NCBI GenBank assembly: GCA_030770425.1 | Contig: JASJFT010000070.1 | Span: forward strand, 62,001-126,000 | Direction: 5' to 3' | Length of the DNA: 64,000 bases | Origin: Darksidea phi | Taxonomy: Eukaryota > Ascomycota > Dothideomycetes > Pleosporales > Lentitheciaceae | Shown here: positions 1 to 11,400 of the stretch, one piece after another | How positions within the stretch are numbered: position 1 is the first letter of the stretch | Layout of the letters: each line of letters starts with the position of its first letter | Program-made: the position numbers and the translations under genes | Notes under the pieces: generated by a model | Database searches by the model: none | What the model was told of the DNA's origin: nothing | The model's input: the letters and a program-made list of their open reading frames with translations, nothing else

Positions 1-3000
1 TCGCTGCGGGGAATGATTACTAAAGCATCCTGATCAAGGCCCCGGGCGAATGTAATGCCCCCTAAAGCATCCACGCTAGCCCCCCTTCCAAGTAGAAACT
101 GAACTTTGTCTTCGTCTCCACTCATGATTAACGAATGCATTAAATCACTATCATTGAGGTCGGCCCCTTCATCGATCAGCATCTCTGTAATTTCCAAATG
201 CCCAAGCTTCAAGGCTATCCCCAAAGATGACTGTAGATGCACCGCGGCACCTGCCCCTCTTTCAAGAAGGAATTGCACTATCTGTTGCCTGTTGTAACGG
301 GCAGCGGAGAATAATGGGGTGCAGCCGTATATGTTCGTCTCGTGAATATCCGCGCCGTTTTTTAGCAGCAGATCAATCAGCGCCAAGTCCTCCATATTTA
401 TCGCGAAATGTAGCGAGCTGCAATCGTTGTAGCCGTAATATCCGTCGTTATAACGTCCATTGTTGTACTGGCCGCAGCGGTAAAAAGTGTTATCATAACA
501 GCCGTTGTAGTAGTCGTGGAAGTTGAATTCGGTCGCTTCAGCACCATTCTCTAATAACATCTGGGCGACTTCAAAGTGACCCCTCTCCACCGCCATTGAT
601 AGGGTGCTGCGTGTCCTCCGGGTAGAGGCCCCAACTCTTGCCCCGTTCTCCAATAGAAACTTCACGCAGTCGGCATAGCCTCCCCAAGCCGCGTAGTATA
701 ATGCATTCCACCCCCTTTTGTCTTCCGAATTAACATCAGCTCCGTGGCCGAGCAGTACTTCCAGAAACCCCAGTCGCCCTGAATTGGCAGCCCAAATCAG
801 TGGTATGTCGATCGGGTCAACGCTCTCCTCCTGCGTCACCAGGCACCTGAATAGATGCTCTAAATCATAATAGATGCTGATATCCAACCCGGTAACGCCG
901 ATGCTCTCATCATACCATGGAAAATCAGTCGTGTTCTTAATCCTCTTCAACCGTTCAGAATCAGTCGAATGCTTACTAATCACCGACCGGACAGAGTCGG
1001 AGCTCTTAGGACTGATCACCTGGAAACAAGCCGAAGCTAGATTCCTGTCCCTGAGAAATGGAAGAGCCACATCTTTGATCTCGACTTGCACGTCTCGAGC
1101 ATGGTGTGCCCAATATCGAGCTGCATAGTCGAATAACTCGTTCTTTGCTATGCGAATCTGCAGTTTCCTCTCAGTAGAGCAGAATCCACTCGAGAACGTC
1201 TTGTGCGACAAGTAGGTGAGACATGTCAATGCCATGTCTCGCGAACCGTTGACAACCCACATACGCCCCACACCATCAAAATACTCTTTCGTTGTCAGAT
1301 GAACCAGCTCAACTGTGTTGCTTGCTTGCTGGAACATCACCAAGCCCCCACATACTGAGACGAGGATTTTGATATCCGGCATATTCTTCCTATCAAGCTC
1401 ATCTGAGCCTTTTTCTACTGCTAGAGCCGTCTGCAGCTCTTTAATTGTCAAGATCCTCTGAGCATTAGCAATCCAAGAAAGCACACGGATGGCTAGCTTG
1501 CGATGGCCTGCGGCCTGAGCGCCTATTCGCTCCATTGCGTTTCCATATGCGTCGCTAAGCCCGCGCTCTCCGTGCGGGAGCTCTCCCAATGCGCATTCGA
1601 TTTCTTTCTCGGATATTTTATCAGCCAGCGAATTTAGGTGCAGTCGCGCTAGAAGAAACATTCCGCAGACTGCTTCTAAAATCGTCCTCCTAATCGATTG
1701 CATTAAGGAGCCATTGTCACGAACGAACTGGGGTAGCCGGAGAGGCATTTCGACATCCAAGTAGCAACCAACATCCCCCTGGCTAGCCTCGATTCTTCGA
1801 GAGACGGCGTCATCGAAATCATCCAAAATGGCTGGAATAATTCGTGTAGTCACCATAAGTTTTAGGCCGTATTGCTTTTGCAGCTCGCGGATTTCGAATA
1901 ACAGCTTCTTACGGCATATGTCTGTGCTTTCATCCAGCGCATCCACCATGACGTATACGCTGGTAAACCACTGAACCGTTAAATTGAGAGTTTCTCTGAG
2001 CTCTAAAAGTGGCGGCTGATTGCTAAGCTGTTCATATTTGGCGTGAAGTGATTTAATGCAATCTGGCAACGAGGGCATCTGCTGAACAAGCTGCTTGATA
2101 AGAGTAGAAACCACCTCCTCGATTCCTTGCTCTGCCTTATTCATATAGCTGAAATATATGAACACTATGCCGGTTTTATGATCTCCGATATCCCGTACCG
2201 GAAAGGTATTTCGTAGATGCTCGATGGCAATAGAGGTTATCACGGATTTTCCAGCGCCGGGGATCCCAGGACAACATAGCGTGTCTTTTTTGCCGTTTTT
2301 CCATGCAGTGAACTCTGGAGATTCAATGAACCAGATGCCTGTCCCCTCTCGACGTACACTGCAATGATAACTGTGGCGCAGCCCATAGTCAACTTTAGTT
2401 AACCATTGAAGTATCTCCTTACGTTCCCGTTCTTCCTGAGAGAAATTTATTCTTTTGCTTATGTTCTTCACTTCGTCCCGTATTTGCTGCACACCGTTTT
2501 TGATCCCATCGGTAACCATCTGCATTATTTCAACTTGATGAGGTGTAATTTCTTGCAATAGCTCTTTCGTATACGCAGCCGCTGTAACCGCCGCATAGGG
2601 CTGCCATTGCTTATTTTTGTGAGAGTCGGAGTAGTCGCATATTCCTCTCACCACAAGGCATGGAAAATTATCCATTAACCCAGCGGCCTCCATTTCAAAG
2701 CAAATTGCACCGGTGTCTTGCCCTATCCGATCCCTGGCCTTGCTGTCCTTCATCACTTGGTTGCCGGAAGCAATAATTCCATAATGGATAACGGGGTCGA
2801 TGTCGTCTCTGTCCTCCCTGGATACCACCTTGCTAGGATCGCAAGCATCGCAAGAATTACCTCGTTTGTTGTCGTGGTCGTACTCCGCCTTGTACAACAC
2901 GTCTTTCTCCGCACCTTGGTAACCGAACTCCGCCTTGAACTTAGCCTTACTATGTTGGGCAAGCATATCGGAAATAAAGCCCGCGACTTTACTCTCCTCC

Positions 3001-3488
3001 AACATATGCTCTGCCTGCAGGCTCTGCACCGCATTCAGCAGCACTGAAGGCGGTTTGTTCAAGCACCCAACTCTCTTGAACCTGCCGCCGGCAACCGCAC
3101 TGCCTAGATCATATTGCACTACCCCGCTAACATCTCCCTCTGGCTTACTGACTACGACATCTCCAAGCCGTATATCGCGCTCCGGGCTGGGAATCGCGCC
3201 CCCAATCCCGACCATGAGTCCAAACCGTATGGACCGAAATGTATATAGCATTTGCGTCGCGACTGTGGCGGCCGAAGTCGTTCCATACACACCGGCGGGC
3301 AGGCATGCGATGGCGACCTTGTGCCCGCCGACGCTGCCTAGGTGGTAAACGTTACGATCCTGTGCGTCCTGCTGCTCTGGCTTGCCGTAAGACACATCCA
3401 GCATCGCTCGCGCTGCCGCTAGTTCCACCGCTAGTGCGCAGATCCATCCTACGGTATATTCGTGGTTGCCTGGACGAGGACCCTCCAT
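1..3488 (-). CDS. NLR-like protein: nucleoside phosphorylase-NACHT-ankyrin (C-terminus off window)
   Basis: One uninterrupted minus-strand frame opens with ATG at 3488 and has not stopped at position 1, so at least 1,162 residues are seen and the C-terminus is missing. Residues about 8-310 form a PNP/UDP phosphorylase-like domain: YTVGWICALAVELAAA at the start, then GLMVGIGGAIP, RLGDVVVSKP, CFEMEAAGLM and VRGICDYSDSH. A NACHT/STAND NTPase follows, with a P-loop (CPGIPGAGKS) near residue 405 and a Walker B-like VYVMVDALDES near residue 510. Ankyrin repeats start near residue 888, for example EVLLGHGADVNSEDKRGWNA. This is the classic fungal NLR order: effector, switch, sensor repeats. Such proteins are linked to heterokaryon incompatibility and nonself recognition, acting in the cytosol. 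No intron or frameshift was seen. Between two ankyrin repeats lies a Tyr/Asn/Gly-rich insert at about 421-530. The architecture is clear; the trigger and the reaction are unknown. Confidence 0.93.
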   Translation of the reverse strand, partial: MEGPRPGNHEYTVGWICALAVELAAARAMLDVSYGKPEQQDAQDRNVYHLGSVGGHKVAIACLPAGVYGTTSAATVATQMLYTFRSIRFGLMVGIGGAIPSPERDIRLGDVVVSKPEGDVSGVVQYDLGSAVAGGRFKRVGCLNKPPSVLLNAVQSLQAEHMLEESKVAGFISDMLAQHSKAKFKAEFGYQGAEKDVLYKAEYDHDNKRGNSCDACDPSKVVSREDRDDIDPVIHYGIIASGNQVMKDSKARDRIGQDTGAICFEMEAAGLMDNFPCLVVRGICDYSDSHKNKQWQPYAAVTAAAYTKELLQEITPHQVEIMQMVTDGIKNGVQQIRDEVKNISKRINFSQEERERKEILQWLTKVDYGLRHSYHCSVRREGTGIWFIESPEFTAWKNGKKDTLCCPGIPGAGKSVITSIAIEHLRNTFPVRDIGDHKTGIVFIYFSYMNKAEQGIEEVVSTLIKQLVQQMPSLPDCIKSLHAKYEQLSNQPPLLELRETLNLTVQWFTSVYVMVDALDESTDICRKKLLFEIRELQKQYGLKLMVTTRIIPAILDDFDDAVSRRIEASQGDVGCYLDVEMPLRLPQFVRDNGSLMQSIRRTILEAVCGMFLLARLHLNSLADKISEKEIECALGELPHGERGLSDAYGNAMERIGAQAAGHRKLAIRVLSWIANAQRILTIKELQTALAVEKGSDELDRKNMPDIKILVSVCGGLVMFQQASNTVELVHLTTKEYFDGVGRMWVVNGSRDMALTCLTYLSHKTFSSGFCSTERKLQIRIAKNELFDYAARYWAHHARDVQVEIKDVALPFLRDRNLASACFQVISPKSSDSVRSVISKHSTDSERLKRIKNTTDFPWYDESIGVTGLDISIYYDLEHLFRCLVTQEESVDPIDIPLIWAANSGRLGFLEVLLGHGADVNSEDKRGWNALYYAAWGGYADCVKFLLENGARVGASTRRTRSTLSMAVERGHFEVAQMLLENGAEATEFNFHDYYNGCYDNTFYRCGQYNNGRYNDGYYGYNDCSSLHFAINMEDLALIDLLLKNGADIHETNIYGCTPLFSAARYNRQQIVQFLLERGAGAAVHLQSSLGIALKLGHLEITEMLIDEGADLNDSDLMHSLIMSGDEDKVQFLLGRGASVDALGGITFARGLDQDALVIIPRS

Positions 3489-4878
3489 AGCGGCTCGCCT
3501 GCTGCAGCAGTATCACTCTGCGAAGGTTCCTCTTAGCTTCGGATGCGGAGGGGGCTAGTCTTCCTTTTCTTAATTAGGCTGATGAAAGTGACTTTGGTCT
3601 ATGTGGCTACGTGATATGGACTGATGATTCAAAGTGTGCGATATGAGGTATAAGGCTGTGTAGGGTCTTGAAGAAGTGGGGTAAGTCTGGTTCGCCAAGC
3701 CCCATCAAAATGCGACGCCTATCAACACCTACACTTCGCATCTATACAACATGCCCCCACAACGCTCCTTCGGTACATTAATTAGCGGAATTTGTCGCCT
3801 ACATGGAGAGCTATTTTTCCAACGTACCAACGCCCGCGACGGCGATAACGTACACAAATTTCTCCCCACCCAGGCTTGAGCCAGAACGAGTGTTGAACCC
3901 ACGAGGTTCGGCATAATCTTAGCCTCTTGCCTATCCGGTATCATCATTTGCGAGCTGATGATTGGGCGTCAAGGCTGTTCCGTACTCGGGAATAGTTACG
4001 CATATATTAGATGGGCTGTCCTCCAGGGCACCCATTCTCCTCTCAGAACACTTCTGCTTTGCAGTTGGACTTGACTATGCTAGCATGATCATCGTTTGAA
4101 ATCTTCTGCGGGTCATACTGTAGAGGTACGCCTGTATACTCTTTTAAGGAGGGGACGGACCGTGAGAGGGTCTCTTCTGGAAGAAAACAGTTACACATTG
4201 GCCTATTAGGCCTTTGCCCAAACACGGTCGCTTCGGCGACTATGGGTGCCATGTGAAAATGAGAACTGACGACTTCGTGAACGCCGTCAGGGCCAAGCAA
4301 GGGATCGCCCATGGAAACCATGATATTGCTGGGAACGCGGAGTCGTGATCACTTTCCTTCGGACAGAGGAGATGTAAGAGAGTAGCGCCTTGATCGGGGA
4401 GTATATGACTGTTCGACGTGGAATTTCCTTGATACAATTACAGCCCCCCAAATCACCATATCACATTTCGTTTGTCAGCGTATCATATTGTATCCGGCCA
4501 AGTGGCACAGAAGCCCCTGTAAAGGCCGCTCTCGCCGAGCTGGATCTACTCCCAGGTACCGCACCCTCAATCTTCTCCAGCATATTTCTTAGTCTCGGTG
4601 TTGGAGGGAAAGTGTGTTTTTAAACCACCTGCTCTTACTGCAGGAAGCCGCTCTATGCGAGCCGGAATAACTCAAAGGATCTCATACGACCATGTCTTCA
4701 CATTTCCTACCCTTAGGTGTTCAATCTGAACACTCTTGCGTTTATGTCTACCTTTTTGTAGCTCGACGTTCAACAATGCAGTCAATCAATACATTCCATG
4801 CGGTTCGACCTGATGCATTTGAGATTATGTTCTCTGTGTTCTGTCGTCTGACTGTTGCTAAATGACGAATTCTCACAT
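3489..4878. other. Intergenic, no gene seen
   Basis: The first part is the probable 5' flank of the NLR-like gene. Only short, non-protein-like reading frames occur on both strands, and no repeat or RNA gene was recognised. Confidence 0.5.
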
Positions 4879-5400
4879 TCACCTTGCAGGCTCTCGGGAC
4901 ACTTTCAGTCCTTTCTTCTTCCCATATTTCAACAGCCGGTCCGCATTTCTCTTCCTCCTTCCGCGCTCAGGAACTGAATCCTTCACATCAACGACGGCCC
5001 GCGCGCCTAATGCATTCTTACTGTCCCTAACAGCACGCGACGTCGGATTTTCCGCCGCCTGAAGAGCCGCGGACACAATTTGCTGCTGCTTCGCTTCATC
5101 CTTCGCAAGTATATCAACCAGATCATGTGGCACAGGCGTGTTGGGCTTGAAGGCCCGGGCGAACTTCATGAGGTCATTAAGTTTGACTGCCTTTGACTCA
5201 AGAGTTAACGCTTTCTTCTCGCTTTCGCGCTTTCCGTTGACGTTTAACGAACGCTCCAAGGGTCTGCTAATATCGTTCTCGATTTGTCTCCCCGTTGGAG
5301 ACTTCCAAGGTTCTCTGGTTAGCGGATTTGGCGGTGCTCGAAGTCCCGTACGCGCTAGGCCCTCAGCTTCCTTGTAAATATAGTACTCACAGAGTTCCAT
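4879..5400 (-). pseudogene. Fragment of a conserved fungal protein, possibly ataxin-2/Pbp1-like
   Basis: This 173-residue frame has protein-like composition: charged, with a Lys/Arg-rich C-terminal tail. The core LNDLMKFARAFKPNTPVPHD and the following ILAKDEAKQQQIV recall, from memory, a conserved segment in fungal ataxin-2/Pbp1-type RNA-binding proteins. The LsmAD part expected upstream is missing, and the sequence upstream of 5400 does not continue in any protein-like frame. The start codon is therefore probably just the first Met in a truncated piece. It could instead be a small stand-alone gene. The family link is an impression only. Confidence 0.35.
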
Positions 5401-6553
5401 AAAGCGTTAGAAGAGAAACCGATATCTTGTTTATTAATTTCTATATCAAAGGTTGAGGGATCAAGAGGATGGCGAGACCTAATACAACATGGTAGACCCC
5501 TACTACATTGCATAACTTGTGGGGTCGTTGCATTTCCTATACTTAGATGGATTCTAAAGTTTTTGTATCGGTGTAGATGGTCACTGAGGCGATGGGGCTC
5601 ACGTTGAACCAAGCGACGGCAAGCTCCATTAAAACGTAACAAGTTATGCGGAACCAGTCGACAAGGAAGAAAAGACAGTGATAGAGGCAGAGTATCGCGA
5701 ACTATACGAAAGCCATGGCAAATACATAGATGAACAAGGTTACCAAAAGTAGCTACGCAAAGCAGAGTCAGCACATGAAAGATAAAGAGGATGTGGATGT
5801 GGCCAGCCTTTGACCACACAGTAGGAAGTATGTCGGCGACTTCATATCCGAAATTGGATTATCACCACCCGCATTGTACACCATGGCAACATTGCAAGCT
5901 AGTAGAGCAAGGGAAAATATCTGTTATTTCTATGAGAAAGTAAAGCGCAGTCATCGTGTGTGGAATTTATTACTTACACATGCGATAACACAGAAAACAT
6001 GATCCCACTGAATTCGCGGCTTTACTAACCGTCGGGAACACAAACGGGAACAAGTGAAAACAACTGCTAGGAAGTTAAGTACCGCGAAGAACAGCTATCA
6101 GTGTCTTTTGCCGTCCATTGTATATCTCATAGGTACTGTGCTTTGAAATATCTTCCGTTGAGGCATCGTAAAGAACGAGGTAATATGTCCAAAAATAAAA
6201 CCGAAAAGCGCAAGCGGTAGGGTGCAAGTGTTATCAGAATCCTTCCCGCCGTTTCACAGCTTTTAGAAGGATGAGGCTGGGGGCAGAAACGATAGGCATC
6301 TTCCAGGGCTCCGAAGGCGCAAGGATGACATTAGTGCAGTACCGTGCTCGTGTTCATGCATCGTGGATGATTTATCTCCCTCGCAGTTCCTATCAGCATT
6401 GCTTAGTTCGGAAACCGGAACGATTTTTATCTCGGTCAAGTTCGCGGCAATTTTGTTCGAAAATATATTCCGATGAGCTAGAAAGCATTGATTTCTGATT
6501 TTGACATGAATTAACATCTCACTTATGTGGCAGAGTGGCATTACGTCTCTACA
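5401..6553. other. Intergenic, no gene seen
   Basis: Only short frames without recognisable motifs are present. The right part is the 3' flank of the minus-strand methyltransferase gene. Confidence 0.5.
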
Positions 6554-7426
6554 CTACTTTTGTAGCAGTGCAGTAGTTACTATGGTCCGAACACGGTGAG
6601 TTCCGTCTTTCTCAATGAACCATTCACCTTTCCCTTCCTGCAGTCCAGCTATTATGGTGCTAACTGCCTTGTCCCAGTTTTGTTCATCTTCTTCGGTCCA
6701 GCCCGTAGATGGCTGGCCTGTGACCGCCCATACAATGTTGGCGAATCGCTGGAGATCTTTGATTTCCACCCATACATCAGAATTCACATATCGAACACTG
6801 TCCCATCCAGCATCTCCTAGCGCCTTCCTGAAATCCGAGCTTTCATAGTATGCAAAGTACATGGCGGGAAGGGGCGCAGCGTCTTTGCCACGGGTAGCAT
6901 GATGTGCATCCAGGATTACGGTATTTCTGGGATTGTGATCAAAGGCATTCGCTATGGCTATTCCACCAGGCTTCACGGTGCGCTTAATCTGCTTCGCGGC
7001 CTGCACATCTTCAGACCCCTTCTTAAAGGCTGCAAAGACCATGTTGGTGATAGAGAGATCGAAGCCCCCGTCGGGAAAGGTAAGCTTTGTTGAGTCCATG
7101 GCTTCGGTTTTCACCGGCCAGGAATTGGCGACGACGGCTTTTTCGAGCTCGGCAAGTGCTGCGGTATCGATATCAGTAGCACTGACGTGAGCTCCGGATG
7201 GTGGGTTGAGCTCCATAATGGCCCTGCAGACAGCACCATTACCGCAGCCGTTGTCGTGGATCTTGCTGGTAGCAGTAATGGGAGGCGCAAGAGAGAGAAG
7301 GTCGTGGGCCAATTCGTCCGTCAGATCCCCACGCAGCTCTTTCCATATCGCGGCTGGGCCAACTGCAAGCGCCTCTTGGGCTTGTTTTGGTATGAACGGG
7401 GTGGTTGACATGGTTGATATGGTCAA
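6554..7426 (-). CDS. SAM-dependent class I methyltransferase
   Basis: This single-exon gene of 290 residues is complete with start and stop. Motif I is HDNGCGNGAVCRAIM at residues 57-71. It is followed by VSATDID (the acidic residue expected to bind the SAM ribose), then FPDGGFDLSITNMVFAAF and the post-motif VKPGGIAIANAF. This is the seven-strand Rossmann methyltransferase pattern seen in many fungal small-molecule enzymes; the substrate cannot be read. Its neighbours are a P450 gene, an AflR-like regulator, an MFS transporter and an O-methyltransferase remnant, all within 10 kb. That suggests, by inference, a tailoring role in a secondary-metabolite-type locus. The frame is intact, unlike several of those neighbours. 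Confidence 0.85.
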   Translation of the reverse strand: MTISTMSTTPFIPKQAQEALAVGPAAIWKELRGDLTDELAHDLLSLAPPITATSKIHDNGCGNGAVCRAIMELNPPSGAHVSATDIDTAALAELEKAVVANSWPVKTEAMDSTKLTFPDGGFDLSITNMVFAAFKKGSEDVQAAKQIKRTVKPGGIAIANAFDHNPRNTVILDAHHATRGKDAAPLPAMYFAYYESSDFRKALGDAGWDSVRYVNSDVWVEIKDLQRFANIVWAVTGQPSTGWTEEDEQNWDKAVSTIIAGLQEGKGEWFIEKDGTHRVRTIVTTALLQK

Positions 7427-7628
7427 CGCATAGAAGATATGTTCAGTGTTTAAGGTAAAGTGGAGTTGCTTGAATCTGCTTATGGAGTACGCGCCCGGTT
7501 AAAAGTATGTCTCAGTCGGTCGCGGTCGGCGTTTCTGTTTGCTGTCCCCACCTCCTGTGCCACCGGCGTGCGCCCGCAAAAACCGGTTTCTGAGAGCTGA
7601 CATAAGCGCTAAGATGAATCCACTCTAA

Positions 7629-8180
7629 ATGGCTCTCCAACATACTGTTAGTCTCTCAGGCAAGGCAGTCACAATGAACGACGTACAGTCCATCACACCC
7701 GACGAACTGGCTCGGACGCCAGCTATGCCACCGCCGGATGGCGTCACTATCCTGAGTCTTAAGAAAATTGGCCTCGACGACTGGGCAGCACTGGCAGCTG
7801 GCGTGAGTAGCGCGTTCGTGATATAGGAGCTTTCAATTGTCCATCTTTTAGATCTCTGGAACCGTCCTCACTGGAGTTATGATTGGAGGTGAGTCTTTGA
7901 ACGAATTCGGTGTGCCTGCTACTCGTATATTAACGTGTGGATGACAATTCTTCGTCAAGGAGTATTTGGCCAGCACCCCTGGAATGTGCCACCGGCCGCT
8001 TCATGTCACCCGGATATAAGTCCGTATGGTTCACTCCTTATCTAATGCCTCTCTGCTAACGGCTGCTGCTTAGCTCCTTCTGGTCCCAACGATAATAAAT
8101 CTATTGACCAGCTGCTTATCCAAAGGCTCCATCTCTATCTTATTGCTGTCTATTTCCCCAAAAATAGTAGCACCGAATAG
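7629..8180 (+). CDS. Short rhodopsin-domain (PTH11/SAT4-like) membrane protein remnant
   Basis: Four exons join in phase: 7629-7802, 7852-7888, 7960-8028 and 8074-8180. They give 128 residues ending at TAG. The N-terminal part has IGLDDWAALAAG, and exon 3 has GVFGQHPWNVPP. Both recall conserved stretches of fungal rhodopsin-domain integral membrane proteins (LGLDDW and GKHxWNVP). The protein stops just after HLYLIAVYFPKNS, where full-length members continue with more helices, so this is a C-terminally truncated copy. The third intron has a CTGCTAAC-like branch site. All four junctions keep frame, so splicing may still work, but a seven-helix protein cannot form. Confidence 0.45.
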
Positions 8181-9043
8181 TCAGTGCGCCAGAAGTGATG
8201 CTGTGGCCCTCCTTCTCCGGAGAAGATAGTCTTTTCCACTGCGGAGAGGAAGGTCGACCATCCTAAAACAAATGGCTGCACAACGGCTGGATCATTTGAA
8301 AAGTGCGGATGAAAGCGGGACGCGGCAAAGAGGGCTACGAGGATGGCTGTGAAGACGTGGCGCCGGAAGGGGAATTGCGGCGATATGAGGGCGATGATCT
8401 ATGCGAAAGCTAGCAAGATATGCTGCGCAATGGAGCCGTCGGGCTCACGCAGCTGTATCCGCACTGTTGTGGTGGTTGAAAAAGCGTCAACATGCCGGGA
8501 TGCTCGATTAGGCGTGCACTTCGAGCGTGGTAATTAGATTGGCGTTTGCTTGTAATTACTTGGAGCTCATTGCTCAGTCCCCGGCGTTTCGGCGGCCGGC
8601 CTCATGGCCCGGGGCCGGACTGACGAACCGGTAGCCGAGTTGGTGGCCGAGGATGCCTGTTTACGTTCAACCGCACAGTTAACATAACGATTATAGCGGG
8701 GATTTGTAGAAGGAAGAAACGCAAAAGCAAAATCGCATGAGCCATCCGCACTACGAGCAAGTTCGAAAGCTTGGCGCGGTGGAAACCCTTGTCCGCGCTT
8801 GCAGTGAATAGGCTAGGGTTAGGGTTAGGATTAGGGTTGCAATCATGTGACGCCAAGCTATGCGTGTGGCACAGTTGTGCGCCTTGTACTCCCCCGCACC
8901 ATCCTCACCACCTCACTTAACGCCTACAGTTGCAGGAATGTCGGCATCTACTCTAGCAACAAGAAATTAACATATAAGCCTACTATTCTTGCATTCCCAC
9001 CCCGGCGACAAGGCTAGAACTCACACTCCTCGTCAACGTCCAA
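8181..9043. other. Intergenic; P450 5' flank
   Basis: No gene was seen. A short telomere-like repeat lies inside it and is listed separately. The right end is the probable promoter region of the P450 gene. Confidence 0.5.
8814..8838 (+). repeat. Interstitial telomere-like (TTAGGG) repeat
   Basis: About four consecutive TTAGGG-type units on the plus strand, one altered to TTAGGA. TTAGGG is the usual filamentous-ascomycete telomere unit. The flanks are unique sequence, so this is an internal tract and not a chromosome end. Confidence 0.8.
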
Positions 9044-10830
9044 ATGGAGACCTCTGCTGCTGTCGTATCCCTAGGTTTCCTCTTCCTTTCATGGCTTCTT
9101 CACCGGCGACTCATTTCCGCGGATGGAGATGAGTTTCAAATCGTTTCCAGGTCCAAGAACGCGGTGAATCCAATTGCTGAAGCACTTGCGCGGGGATACC
9201 AGGCTGTAAGTCAGCTATAAGCTCCCAAGAGATACGGCTGATTAGGGTACGCAGTTCAGCAAGCCTCTAGAGAAGCCATTCTACATCATCTACTGGACCA
9301 AAAAGCTGCTCATTCTGCCACCCAAGTACCTTGGCGATATCCGCCGTGCCAACCGCGACCATCTCAGTTTCCAACCGGCTATGAACGATATGTTGTTTCA
9401 GTACAAATGGCTTGGGGATTCCATCAAGACGGAGCTGAACCAAACCGTCATAATCAAGGGAATAAACCCCCAATTGCGTACGATTCACAATATCTCTTTA
9501 TGGCAATGACGCGTGCTGATAGACGTGCAAGCACAACTGTCGGGCCCCTTGATAGAAGAGTCTGAGTTTGCTCTTAACTTGAACGTGGGCGATAGTCCTG
9601 GTTCGTAAACTCCTTTGAATTGGCTTCCAACTTACATATGCTTACCACGGACACTAGATGGGAAGGAAGTGAGCGCGGTTGAATTTGCCAATGATATTAG
9701 TCTTCGCACATTCAGCCGCGTACTAGGCGGTAAGGCGCTATCGCGCGACCATACGTACCTCGATGCCTTCAACGCCTGGTCTACTGGCAACATGATGACG
9801 GGCTTTCTCACTCTCATGATACCGTTTCACGCCCTCCGCCACACAATCGGTTGGCCATTGGCCATGTACCAGAAATACGTACGACAAAAACGGCTGCACA
9901 ATTTGGCCAAGACACATGTGATTCGACGCATGGAAGAAGAGAAATCAGGGGTGCGCGATTCGACCGAAGTCGACGCGCTCCAGTCAGCCATGAAGTTGCT
10001 GTCTCAGCATCCCCCAGACCAGGATTCTTCAACTCCGCCTACCGACTTATTAGCGGCACAGCTGTGGCAACTGACGTGGGCTGGCGCACAGTCGCCCACA
10101 ATGACACTAGCCAATATGTTACTCAAGGTGCTCGAAACGCCGGCAGTTGGAGAGGCTCTGCGCGAAGAAGCCAGCACTGCTATTGAAAGCCAGGGATGGA
10201 GTGACGCCATGTTGAACCACATGCCCCTCATGGATAGTTTCATCCGCGAAGTGCACCGACTGTGTCCTATCTTCTCATGTACGCTCCGCAAGCCACTTGA
10301 ACGCATTTCTTGAGACTGACTTGCAGCGCGATGCAGTGAACGTGGAGCGAAAAGTAATGAACCAAGCCTTCACCTTCTCCGACGGCCTTACCCTACCAAG
10401 AGGCACGGTCTTCGCCTTCCCCGCCTCTAGCTGCGCCCTAGATAGCGAGCTGGTCGCCAACCCCGGCGAATTCGATCCCTATCGGTTTGTGAGACTGGCC
10501 AAGCAAGATGCAGAGCGCGAGGAATCGGATAATCGGTGGGCTGCTTCCCAAGCCGGAGCGACAAACATGGCGTAGGTGCAGTGCAGGCTCAATAAAATTA
10601 CCGAATTTGGCTGACATGCATGGCATAGATTTGGCTACGGAAATCACGTTTGCCCCGGACGGTTCCTGGCCGTCCGCGGTCTGAAGATCATCTTTGCGAG
10701 GATCTTGATGGGATACGAGGTTTCGTGGAAACGCACGGATGGCAAGGCGCCGAGGATGGTTATGGAAGGTCTTTCGATTCCAGATCCGAGTCAGAAGGTG
10801 ACTATCAAACGACGAGCGCTGAAAAGCTAA
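9044..10830 (+). CDS. Cytochrome P450 monooxygenase, six exons
   Basis: Exons 9044-9205, 9255-9477, 9523-9600, 9658-10278, 10337-10571 and 10629-10830 join in frame to 506 residues, the normal size for a microsomal P450. The N-terminus has a short hydrophobic anchor (AAVVSLGFLFLSWLL). The I-helix has WAGAQSPT, the K-helix ExxR is EVHR, the meander has FDPYRF, and the heme loop is FGYGNHVCPGR, assembled across the last intron. The fourth intron is phase-compatible only if the acceptor at 10336 is used rather than the AG ten bases earlier. Segments such as PPKYLGDIRRANRDHLSF recall ent-kaurene-oxidase-type fungal P450s, but that is an impression. It sits in a probable metabolite locus and, unlike the transporter and regulator beside it, looks intact. 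Confidence 0.88.
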
Positions 10831-11400
10831 AATGCCCTCTTGTAGTTGCTGCCAACAGCAACCCTTACCAATGATATACGACCAAACCCTGTATCCGATC
10901 CCTAATCATCATCCGACGTAGGATTTTCGAACCCGGGCGGCGCGGTCGGGCCCAAAAAGGCTTCAATTTCATTTATTTCGTGGAACGCCACCTGATCAAA
11001 CAGGCTTGTTAGCCCGACCCACCCCCCTGCTAGTAAGCCTAGGCGACCTAGACAGTTGGGGCGACGCAAGCGACCACCAGGGCAGGCAATGCACGGTCAT
11101 ACTGGATCTAAGCCGTCCAACAGGGCCTTTATTGCCATGCCGTGCAATATAGACTGACTTCCAAAAACCCACTTTGTGTCCCTTGGAGGGAAGACGAGAT
11201 AAAAAAAGGGCGTGCATGCATTATGTTGGTAGAAGGGCCTGGGCTGACAGGGAGTAAGCATGTAGCATGCAGCATGCAGCAACGAGGCAAAGCAAGCGGG
11301 TAAACTCGCGTCAAGCGTCAACGGACGCAACAATGGGAAGGAGACAAGGCTTTCCGGATTTCGAAATCTGACGTGTGGCGGGGTTTCGGGCCAGGGAACT
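10831..11400. other. Intergenic, no gene seen
   Basis: Short overlapping frames only. One end of the inverted segment that split the neighbouring regulator should lie in or near the right part of this stretch. Confidence 0.45.
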
